A stretch of 64,000 nt of DNA from Pyropia yezoensis (lineage: Eukaryota; Rhodophyta; Bangiophyceae; Bangiales; Bangiaceae). Where the stretch lies: contig CM020618.1 in assembly GCA_009829735.1 (NCBI GenBank), positions 9,453,119 through 9,517,118 on the forward strand. Direction: 5' to 3'. The position numbers were made by a program, and so were the translations under genes. The notes below the pieces were generated by a model that was not told the origin of the DNA, did not search any database, and worked only from the letters and a program-made list of their open reading frames with translations. Positions 1-8,149 of this stretch are shown piece after piece. Within the stretch, counting starts at the first letter, position 1. Every line of letters starts with the position of its first letter.

Positions 1-1137
1 CCTATACGGTTGTTGGCGTATAGGGGGTGCACCGGGCTTCAACTCGATCCGGTGTTGGGTGGCTCTCATGAGTCCCAATTGACCATCCCACAACTTGTGA
101 TATTGGTCCAAGAGGCGTTCAACTTGAACCCTCAACCTGGAGGGAACACCCTCCATGTTCACATGGGGCCGAGGAGAGGTGGCCGACTTGGCTTGATGCT
201 TCTCCTTTCCGGACTTCGGGTCGCTACTTGCGCCCGCGTTGAGGGTGACCGCTACTACCGGTCCCTCGTGTTGGTCGATATAGCCGAACTTGGCTCCCGA
301 CTTCAAGTACTTGGGCGACGAGCTCAGGTTCATCACCTGGATCCTCCACGGGACTCCGGCTTTGCAGTCCATCGTGCCAAGGGCAACATGCACTTGGTGC
401 TTGCGAGCAAGACGGGGGTAAGAGTGCACCAACCCGCTCCCCGTATAATCAGTTACAACATCAACGTGCGCCACCGAGTTGGGGGGCAACGTGACTTTTC
501 GGGCTAAACGCAGGGTAGCAGTAAACCCTTCCCTCACAGAGCAAACAGGCTTCGACTGTGAGACTGTCACAGGAGCCACAGACTTTCCCTTACCAAGGAT
601 GGGGATGGTTTCCCCATTCATCAGCTTGACCCAGTACTCAAGGCCACAAATCAAATGCACTTGTGTTACGACATAAGGGGTACCCAGAAGCAGGGGTACC
701 GATATATTCTCAACTACACCATAGGTCACGTCGACCTCATGGGTCCTTAACCTAGTTGGTAGGGTCACGGCACCAACGATGGGAAGTACCCCACCATTGA
801 TATCGATCAGATGGTCAGCTTTAGACCTCAAGCGTTGGAGCTTCACCTCCTTTGGTAAAAGCGACTTGCAAATCAAGGAGGCTCCTGACCCGGTATCAAG
901 TACGATACGGGCACAACAGGCGCGGCCGGGGGCAAGTTGCACCCGTCCAGCCACCTGGAAGTTCTCACCCGTCAGCACCGCGATGACCCGACGTGGGTTT
1001 ACGTCCTTGGGGAGTCCTACCCGAGGTGGGCGGACCCCCTTAGGTCGCCGCAGCATCCGGCACGGTTGGGTTGTCCTCTTGGCCCACTTGGCCGAGGCTG
1101 CCGTTGTGAGCTTCGGACGGCCAGCTCCAACGGTCAT
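1..1137 (-). CDS. pol: pol polyprotein of element D, N-terminal part (protease, start of RT), partial
   Basis: The frame is open from the ATG at 1137 to the window edge. It holds the retropepsin active site DTGSGAS (about nt 870-900), the post-protease region ([14 protein letters not shown] near nt 600-630) and the stretch leading into RT, including [14 protein letters not shown] at the left edge. The ATG overlaps the gag stop as ATGA, and the slippery GGGAAAC lies just upstream, so synthesis probably needs -1 frameshifting. RT, RNase H and integrase would lie to the left, outside the window. By homology with element G the product cleaves Gag-Pol and later reverse transcribes the element RNA in a cytoplasmic particle. 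I saw no stop in the visible part, but gag of the same copy is broken. Confidence 0.75.
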   Translation of the reverse strand, partial: MTVGAGRPKLTTAASAKWAKRTTQPCRMLRRPKGVRPPRVGLPKDVNPRRVIAVLTGENFQVAGRVQLAPGRACCARIVLDTGSGASLICKSLLPKEVKLQRLRSKADHLIDINGGVLPIVGAVTLPTRLRTHEVDVTYGVVENISVPLLLGTPYVVTQVHLICGLEYWVKLMNGETIPILGKGKSVAPVTVSQSKPVCSVREGFTATLRLARKVTLPPNSVAHVDVVTDYTGSGLVHSYPRLARKHQVHVALGTMDCKAGVPWRIQVMNLSSSPKYLKSGAKFGYIDQHEGPVVAVTLNAGASSDPKSGKEKHQAKSATSPRPHVNMEGVPSRLRVQVERLLDQYHKLWDGQLGLMRATQHRIELKPGAPPIRQQPYR

Positions 1138-3080
1138 TCGTTTCCCGCCGACTTGGCGTCCGAATCTGGTGGCGGGGGGGAAGACGACGAGTCCGAGGAC
1201 GACGTGTCCGCCTCCTCCGCCGAGGGTGTGGCGACCGCGACGACCGGTCGAGACCCACCCTCGCGGCGAGAACGTACTTCGTTCGTAGCCGACTTCTTAC
1301 TCGCGTTCCTAACAAGTTGTTGGATGCGTTTACTCAACTTGGGGCAATCATATGCCCAGTGTCCATCGGAGTTGCAGTTCCAACACCGATTGTCTGTTCC
1401 GGGAAAGGTCTTCCCGACTGGGGAAGACGAAGAGGTACCCTGGGAAGTTCCCACGGCAGCTACCACCCTCTCCTTGCGGATCCGGCGTGCCTCTCTCAAC
1501 TCTCTGGCCTGGCGCGCCTCCTCCCGTTCCTTGGCCAACTCGGCCTGACGCTCCTGGCGTTGTTCCTCTCGCAACTTGCGGTAGGCCTCACCTCTGCGGT
1601 AAGCGAACCTAGCCAACTCGGCCAGGGTCGCCCGGGCAGTGTTATGCTCCCGGGTCTCCATCCGGACTGACCAATGGAGTCCCTCCACAAACCGACTCTT
1701 CACCACAGCTTGTGGATGAAGAAACCCACAAAGATTGTTGAGCTTACGGACTCGCTCCGCAAAGGACAACTCGTCCTCTGCCTATTCCTGATGGGCTTGC
1801 GTAAACTCCTCGACTTGAGAAGCCAACGCCGATTCATCAACCATGGCCCTCAACAACCAGTTGACGAGCTCCAAATAGGACGTCACCTCACCAGCGCCTC
1901 CACTTGAGGAGCTGGGCATGACGGACATAAGTTCTGTCCGCAGGTCTCCCTTCGTAAACTCCTGTAGCATGTAAAAAGCCATGCCTTCACTTATGGCATT
2001 GTCGTCACAGGCTTTTGTGAAACGACGTAGGAACTCAAAGACACGGAGGGGGGGAGTTCCATCCCACTCCGCTTTGTGCCCAAAAGAGTGAAGTGCATTC
2101 TTCTTGGCACGGCCCATGGCTCGGGCCGGGTCAAGACCATACGCCACCGACTTGTTGTGGAGGGCGTAGGTCTCACAGTCAAAGATCCTCTGGTAGACCG
2201 GGTTGGCTACCTGGATCTTGGGCGGCACCTCACGTTGAGGGAACAGCCGCTGTGGCACTGGGGTAAGTTGACTCTCAGTCCCCATAGTCTGGCGCGGCGC
2301 GCTTGGTGTAGCCGCCGGCGTTTCCGGGGGGAACTCCCCCATGAAGGGCGTACGCCCCACCGAGTATGGTGTGGCTCCCTCGTTGGGAGTCACAGGTGTC
2401 GCTCCCTGTTCGGGACGACCAGAGGTAGGCGTGAGGAGGGAATCCCCCGGCGCCTGTGGGCTCGAAAGCCCCAATCCGGTCTGGACATCAAGGCCATCTG
2501 GCAAACTCGCCACAATCTGATTCAGAATAGTATTCGTCATCGTGACCACCAGGTCCGGCAAAGTCTGCCGCAACACATTGGTCGCCTCCCGACGGACAGT
2601 TTCCGCGAGGAGTGGATTGACGACTCCAGTTGAGTCTCGGTCCGCCTCCGGGAGTCCACCTGAGGGGTAACCACGTTCCTCAGGGGTCTCAACCGGGGGC
2701 CTGGGCGCGAGCCCATCACCGACCAACGGAGGTCCGCCGTCCTCCGAAAGTCTAGTTGGCGACGGCTCCATGCCAAAGTTGGCTCCAACCCGAGTGGAAC
2801 CCGCGGGGACAGTCCTCACCCCTTGGGACGTTCCCGTTCAGTATACCACACGGTGGCCAGACTTCGGCCCACCCACATCAGAAGTGTCACCCAAGTGAAC
2901 TCCCGACTGAGTCGGGGTGGCCTGTTGCCCGCCCGCACTTCCAGTCCTGCTGGCTTGAGGGACCTCTAGTCCCTCTGCGACCCCAGGTAAACCCACCTGT
3001 GTCTCACCAATATTCAAAGGCACTGAAGTACGTGCGTCACCCGTGTACTCCGCGGACGACGGGAGGTCCGAACTAGCCAT
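1134..3080 (-). pseudogene. gag: gag of element D, two in-frame stops
   Basis: A 648-codon Gag frame starts at MASSDLPSS (ATG 3080). N-terminal third: low-complexity Ser/Thr/Pro/Gly. Middle: a retrotransposon capsid domain (FLRRFTKACDDNAISEGMAF and following). Then a Glu/Arg-rich coiled-coil-like segment and one CCHC zinc knuckle (C-x2-C-x4-H-x4-C), ending in ...GNE. The frame is interrupted at about 2835 (TCA to TGA in VVYSTGT) and about 1779 (GAG to TAG in HQEEAEDE). Gag assembles the particle and binds element RNA. An upstream in-frame ATG at 3104 (MSYGSSAN) is an alternative start. The last codons carry the GGGAAAC heptamer before TGA, shared with all family-B copies. Codon-by-codon similarity to copies B and C is very high. 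Confidence 0.85.
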
Positions 3081-3179
3081 GTTGGCTGACGAACCGTATG
3101 ACACGGTCCAAGTCCACCGTTCCTCTGAGACAGAGGGCCCCCTACACCCGGGTGCACCCGGAGGTAAAGTTTACCTCTG

Positions 3180-3197
3180 TCCCCTGCTGCTCCACCA
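3180..3197 (-). promoter_or_regulatory. primer-binding site of element D
   Basis: On the minus strand it reads TGGTGGAGCAGCAGGGGA, two bases inside the 5' LTR, which is the expected place for the tRNA primer of minus-strand DNA synthesis. The TGG start pairs with a tRNA CCA end. Which tRNA it matches could not be determined by eye. The same 18 nt occur in families A and B. Confidence 0.7.
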
Positions 3198-3199
3198 AA

Positions 3200-3668
3200 T
3201 GTGGCAAAAACCACTTACACACACGACACCCAAGTTGGGGCGGTGCACAAGGGCTGCCTCCCGTGTCGGGGGAACCGGAAGAAGTGCAAGTCGCACACAC
3301 TCTGTCCCTGTTGTTGGGCAAACCCCCCACTGACAAACAAAAGGATGGTGTGTGGTCCAACAGTTTCTTGGTCGTGACGGGGACGCAGGGCCAAGCCCCG
3401 CTGTCCCTCCCCTTATCCCCCCAGGGTCCCCTCAGAATCTCGCCACTCAGAATCTCCCACCCCAGCACCTGCCCACCGGGCCACACGAAAATTCAAGACG
3501 ATAAATGCAGAAAACCCTCAAATCCCAGTTGGATTTACTACTAAGCCAACTATCCCAAACTTAGGGAATATAGACCCAAATGCAGGGGGAGAAACGGATC
3601 AGGCTAGTGGCCTGCCGCCCCTTGCATGGCACGTGTTGCCCCGCTACCTGGGGGTCAATACTGCCACA
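3200..3668 (-). repeat. 5' LTR of element D (469 bp)
   Basis: Bounded by TGTGGCA and TGCCACA, in minus orientation, same length as the LTRs of B, C and G. It contains a copy-specific variant (ACTGGG, read in LTR orientation, near 3524) otherwise seen only in the LTR at 4950-5418. That supports D having contributed part of that LTR. Confidence 0.9.
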
Positions 3669-3673
3669 ATAAA
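3669..3673. repeat. inverted copy of element D target-site duplication (ATAAA)
   Basis: ATAAA directly abuts the D LTR. The partner TTTAT is at 5419-5423, next to the other LTR and in inverted orientation. In an intact aORF (copy B, near 15427) the undisturbed target reads AAGTTTATCGAG, so both pieces come from one site. Confidence 0.8.
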
Positions 3674-4621
3674 CTTGTGGAGGCGGAGCATCTCCTCAAG
3701 TAGAGTGAGTTGTCCTGATGAGCACCCCTCAGCAACTAGCTGAGGGGTGAGCTGTTCCAAATCTTGGATAAGCCGGAGGGGGAGACGCCAGAGCATCCCC
3801 CGCCGCTGAACACAAGACACCCAGGTCGACATGACCTCGAGGAGCCACTGGGTGGCCAACATGGCCCACACCAGGTGATCAGGGGCAGCCGTCAACATGA
3901 CGGAGCCGAAGTGGTCAAGCAACCGGGGAAACAACGCCGGGAACCCGTAGGGGACCTCAACTTGAGGCCACCACTCGGGCTTCTTCGGATAGTACTGCTC
4001 CTTACTGGCAGCAGACTGCTGAGGGAACTCAAGTTGAGCCGAGGTCACCAAGTAGGGACCTCGCCGGAAGTCCTTCTCCATCCGCACATCAAAGTGATGA
4101 GTGTGCGGATCGGCCTCGTGAAGGTACGGGGGGCGAGTTGCCACCGCGTCCCAAGTAAAGGTCGGCAAGTCGCCGGGACCCGGGATAGTTCCCCCGCGGT
4201 CCACCATGGCCTTGGCCCGCTGTATGTCTTCGACCTCCTCGTCGTCCAGGAAGGCAAACTGGTCCGTCCTGAAGCCGGCAGGGAACCCGACCCTACGGGG
4301 ATACTTCTCCCGTAGGCGGTCCCATACCCGACCCATCGCTGCGCCAAGTCGGCCACAGCGAAGAACAGTCAATCCCTCCTCATATAGAGGCCAAGCGGGG
4401 TAAAACCACCGCCCCAAGGCCTCACGCGGGACAACTTGTCCCGCCTCCGGGGGAGATCCCGCCGTCAACCCAAAGCCGGGTGACGCGGGAGTCCCATCCC
4501 CCGGAGCGATCGCGGAGCCCCCGCCGGAAGTCCCGGCGGGCGCTGCACCGTAGGAGGTGTCCTCCATACGCTCGTCGAGAGAGTCCGTCTCCACTCCCGG
4601 GGTCGCCATGGCTCTCCCCAA
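3674..4621 (-). pseudogene. antisense ORF (aORF) of element C, N-terminal part, inverted fragment
   Basis: Encodes MGRAMATPGVETDS through ...LTLLEEMLRLHKF, matching about the first half of the intact 704-aa aORF of element B. It stops where element D inserted (AAGTTTAT). The rest of this aORF is on the opposite strand at 5419-5605 and 22870-23695, so this fragment has been inverted. Homology continues upstream of the ATG to about 4790 (leader rich in Ser/Pro, RPTLGRPPVYPRSESPSTRGG), but one extra base near 4640 breaks that frame. Function unknown; see the entry at 14321. The stretch 4800-4949 carries the noncoding LTR-proximal hairpins and purine tract. Confidence 0.8.
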
Positions 4622-4935
4622 GTTGGGGATAAGACGCCCTGGCTACGGCGGCACGAGACCCGCCTCGAGTTGAGGGGGACTCGGATCGTGGGTAGACGGG
4701 TGGCCTCCCCAGCGTGGGGCGGCCCCGTGGAAGGTGAAAGGGAGGTGGTGGTGATGGTGAAGTGTGAACCGGGGAGAGCGAGCTGCCGAGTGGGCAAGCT
4801 TGAGACAAGGGGCGGTCAACGTGACCGCCTCCACATCCGCGTTACGTACTCAAGGGGGGGACAGCAAGTCGCGCCCCCAACGCCGAGACGTGCGTTTACG
4901 CACCCCCTCACAGGGCCGACCGGGTCGGTCGGAAC

Positions 4936-4949
4936 TGAGGAGAGGGGAG
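4936..4949 (+). promoter_or_regulatory. polypurine tract next to LTR
   Basis: GAGGAGAGGGGAG lies directly before TGTGGCAG. The same tract precedes the 3' LTRs of B, E and G, and is the likely primer for plus-strand DNA synthesis. Here it belongs to the inverted piece of element C. Confidence 0.6.
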
Positions 4950-5418
4950 TGTGGCAGTATTAACCCCCAGGTAGGGGGGCAACACGTGCCATGCAAGGGG
5001 CGGCAGGCCACTAGCCTGATCCGTTCCTCCCCCTGCATTTGGGTCCATATTCCCTAAGTTTGGGATAGTTAGCTTAGTAGTAAATCCAACTGGGATTTGA
5101 GGGTTTTTTGCATTTATCGTCTTGAATTTTCGTGTGGCCCGGTGGGCTGGTGCTGGGGTGGGAGATTCTGAGTGGCGAGATTCTGAGGGGACCCTGGGGG
5201 GATAAGAGGAGGGACAGCGGGGCTTGGCCCTGCGTCCCCGTCACGACCAAGAAACTGTTGGACCACACACCATCCTCTTGTTTGTCAGTGGAGGGTTTGC
5301 CCTACAACAGGGACAGAGTGTGTGCGACTTGCACTTCTTCCGGTTCCCCCGACACGGGAGGCAGCCCTTGTACACCGCCCCAACTTGGGTGAGGTGTGTG
5401 CAAGTGGTTTTTGCCACA
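4950..5418 (+). repeat. hybrid C/D LTR (469 bp) at the inversion breakpoint
   Basis: A complete plus-orientation LTR (TGTGGCA...TGCCACA). Its left neighbour is the 3'-terminal region of element C; its right neighbour is the TTTAT target duplication of element D. It shares a D-specific variant (ACTGGG near 5088-5095) but has the common TTAGC, where D has TTGGC, a little to the left. A chimaera formed by recombination between a C LTR and a D LTR explains both flanks. Confidence 0.75.
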
Positions 5419-5423
5419 TTTAT
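5419..5423. repeat. element D target-site duplication (TTTAT)
   Basis: Five bases after the LTR end; they match in inverse ATAAA at 3669-3673 and continue the aORF reading (TTTATCGAGTG). Confidence 0.75.
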
Positions 5424-5600
5424 CGAGTGAGAGAGCATTGAGCACAAGTTGCGCCGCCCCACTCGTCGGCCCAAGGACGATGGCGCACTTCGCCAGATCG
5501 TGTGGGTCGCTCTTGAACTTCACGACGGCCGTGTGGTCCTACGAGAGGGGTTGGGCGTCGGGGACTACCCGTATGCCCCGGGAGTGGATCGCCACACTGC

Positions 5601-5605
5601 GCCAC
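5601..5605. repeat. target-site duplication of element A (GCCAC), left copy
   Basis: GCCAC precedes the 5' LTR and recurs at 22870-22874 right after the 3' LTR. With A removed the aORF of element C reads without a gap (ACTGCGCCACCCCCGG), as in copies B and G. Confidence 0.95.
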
Positions 5606-6176
5606 TGTAGCATCCGTGGCCCCGACTTGGCGCCGACCCGGGACTACAACCAGAGGGCACCAGGTGCCAGAACACGCCCGCCGTGTGGTGATGGTTGGCG
5701 GCCGTGGCCCGTTCCCGGCACTGGGATGCGGTGGACTACGCTATCCACACGTGTGAGAGGGATTTCTGATGGGTTTTTGCATACTTGTGAGGGACTTGAT
5801 TTGAGAGAAATTGAGTGTGAGATTAGTGAGTGGGAATAGAATTAGTAGTGATAGTGGCCCCCGACCTGACGAGGTTAGACTCGGGTCGGGGCCACTCGGG
5901 GTTATGGGGGGGCTACCTGGCCAACGTGCCGAGGCTCCCCCAGATGGACGTTAAGAGGGACAGCGAGGCGCCCTTGGCCCGCGCCCTCAGGAAAAAGACA
6001 ACTGCGCGTTTGCTTTCCTCTTCCCCGTGTGCACTACCGTGCGTATCTGTATGCTCTGCGAGCAGGCACGTGAGGCAACAGGCATACCATTCTCGTAGTT
6101 CCCCTTTCTGTGTTACCTGTCCCTTTCCCCCGAGGGATATTAACACGTGTCTGAGAGGATTGAGTTTTATACCACA
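5606..6176 (+). repeat. 5' LTR of element A (571 bp)
   Basis: Starts TGTAGCATCC and ends TATACCACA. Near-identical to 22299-22869. Unrelated in sequence to the 469-bp family-B LTR apart from the TG...CA ends. An AT-rich stretch at about 5755-5850 is the only low-GC part. Confidence 0.95.
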
Positions 6177-6180
6177 TATT

Positions 6181-6198
6181 TGGTGGAGCAGCAGGGGA
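6181..6198 (+). promoter_or_regulatory. primer-binding site of element A
   Basis: TGGTGGAGCAGCAGGGGA, four bases after the LTR. Identical to the site in family B although the LTRs are unrelated. Confidence 0.7.
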
Positions 6199-6388
6199 TT
6201 GTCGGAGTGATTGGGAAGAGACATTTGGGAGCAGCGGTTGGGTTGTTCCTGTTCTGTCTTTTTCTGTGGTTTGGGAATTATTTGCACCCGTTCACGGGAA
6301 TCCCATTCCGGGCTCTCCAACCCCTCTCTTGTGGTCTTGCGATCTTTGGACACGCAGGTAACTGGATTGTGGCTGTCAAGAGACCAAC

Positions 6389-8149
6389 ATGGCTACCCTC
6401 CCTGGCACGACAGTGCCCGAATGGGTAGACCCCGCGTCCCTTGACGCATCCCTGGTCACCGCGGGGGACGGTGCCCAACCCGGCGTTCTTCCTACGGGTG
6501 AAGCAGACCTGGGTGTGACATCCGGTAGCGGACTGGAGTCTACAGGCGGCCAAGCACCCCCTGCTCCCGTTCCTCCGGCTGTTCTTCCTGTGGGAGCCAC
6601 CCCGGGGTCAACGGCGTTTGAGTCCGCTCGCAGCAGACGTCTCTCTCCTGTCGGTTCGACTCCTCAACCTCCAGGGATAGCCCCTGGTGTGTTTACTCCT
6701 GGACCCACACATGGCAGCTGGGTGTATACACCTCTTCATGTGGGCACAAGCAGTGCCGGAGGCACCGCTGTGACTGGTTCTACGGGTCTCCCTGAGACCT
6801 CGACTTCTGGGACCGGCCAAGCTTTTCCTCCCCTTGCATCCTATGGGGCGGGGTGCTCTAAGACCGGTAACCGAAGCAGCCGGAGGCGTCGGCGTCGTCG
6901 CCGTCGCTCTAGCACGAGCGAGACCAGTTCCTCCAGCTCTGAGGAGGGATATGACTGGGATGCATCTCCCGGTCCCACCTGGCGCAGGCTAGTCGAGTTT
7001 GACTGCCCTGCCCACCAAGTGGGAGATGCCACCCTGAACAAGGTCACGTATTGGGGTAACTACCGGCTGGAGAACCAAGACCAAGGTTACACCCGGAAGA
7101 TGGCCAAGAAGATGGCATCCCTGAACCGGGGAATGCAGCCGAGCTTCGGGGGACATCCTAAGTTTTCCGGGAAGAGACCGGCGCTTATCTTTGCCTTTCT
7201 GCGCCGGTTTGTCAAGGCATGCAATGACAACGATGTGTCCGAGGGCAAGGCTCTCTACCTCCTGGTTAACTTCATGACCGGAGAAGCGGAACAGCGGTTT
7301 GCACAGGTTCTACCAGACTCTACCGGACACATTGTCGGGCGTACCGTTGGGAGTTATCCGGAGGCAGTCAACTGGCTCCTGTCCAACTACGCTGACGCGG
7401 ACTCCCTGCGTAAAGCAGTCGGCAGACTGAACCGGGCAACCATGGAGAAACAAGAGACTCCAGAGGCCTTCGCCCGTCGTGTCCGGGAGATGAGCAAGGC
7501 TTGTGGCAACGTTTACCCTGAGGACAGGCTCAAGATGATCTTCTCGGAAGGGCTTCCTGAATATCTTCAAGTGGATGCGGAGAACTACAACCAGGAACAT
7601 CAAGAAAATACCTTCCGGCAGTTGATGGCCTACACCCAGGGCAAGTACCGGCAAGCCAAGGCCCTCCAAGCTCCCATGGTATCAACTCCCAAGCCGTTGT
7701 CGCGAGTTCGTCCCGGACCCGACAAGTATAAGGGAGGTGATAGCCCTGTACCGGTACTCGCAGTTGGCGAGGCCTCACCCGTGGGGTCAGGGGGCAAGTT
7801 GGGCGGCTTCGTTTCTAAGGAGCAACCTTCTCTGGTCGCCCCCAAGCAGGTCAAGAACCAGCGGTTCCGGTCTTGCTGGCTGTGCTAGAAGGAGGACCAC
7901 ATGTCCTACCAGTGCCCGACCATTCCCAAGGATCTCCAGGAGAAACTCAAGCGTCAAGGACTGGTGATTGCAAAGGCGGTCAACTGGGCTGACCGGCGAG
8001 CACCCTCCAAGATGGACAAGGCACAGGTACACGCAATCCGAGTGGCAACCTTACAGAGCATCACGGAGGCTCTGGCAAGGGAAGCTCCTACGGACTTCGA
8101 CCTGGAGACCAAAGCCTCGAAGGACTCCTCGGACCCGGGAAACGAGTAG
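6389..8149 (+). pseudogene. gag: gag of element A, one in-frame TAG in the zinc knuckle
   Basis: 586 codons from MATLPGTTVP. Residues 1-150 are Gly/Thr/Pro-rich and disordered, followed by an Arg-rich run (SRRRRRRRRR, about residue 165) and a Ser-rich acidic patch. Residues about 240-420 form a retrotransposon capsid domain (FLRRFVKACNDNDVSEG...). Near residue 500 comes one CCHC knuckle, interrupted by TAG at 7886-7888 right after its second Cys (CWLC-stop-KEDHMSYQC). The frame continues to ...GNE-stop at 8147-8149. Gag forms the capsid and packages RNA. The TAG is one C-to-T change from CAG; programmed readthrough cannot be excluded but would be an odd place. The ATG context (CAACATGGC) is acceptable. 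Confidence 0.88.
8137..8143 (+). promoter_or_regulatory. -1 ribosomal frameshift heptamer GGGAAAC, element A
   Basis: In the gag frame the site reads G GGA AAC, two codons before the TAG stop, a canonical X-XXY-YYZ-type slippery sequence. After a -1 slip the next codon (CGA, 8143) is in the pol frame, which is then open. The same heptamer occupies the same place in family B. Confidence 0.7.

Larger units (their letters stand above)
1..3668 (-). mobile_element. LTR retrotransposon D (family B), 5' part, minus orientation
   Basis: Reading leftwards from 3668: 5' LTR, primer-binding site, gag, then pol running off the window at position 1. It is flanked on the right by ATAAA, the inverse of TTTAT at 5419-5423. 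D therefore seems to have inserted into the antisense ORF of element C with a 5-bp TTTAT duplication and later been inverted together with the adjoining piece of C. Its 3' half lies outside the window. Confidence 0.85.
5419..5605 (+). pseudogene. aORF of element C, middle fragment
   Basis: Matches the intact aORF from FIEWESIEHKLRR to the segment before PPPDK (copy B, about 15427-15619). One Trp codon is a stop here (GAGTGAGAG against GAGTGGGAG). The fragment is cut at 5605 by element A and resumes at 22870 after the GCCAC duplication. Confidence 0.8.

Noticed and set aside
10..507. Plus-strand frames over gag and pol of elements B, C and D
   Set aside because: Shadows of real minus-strand retrotransposon genes, recurring identically in each copy.
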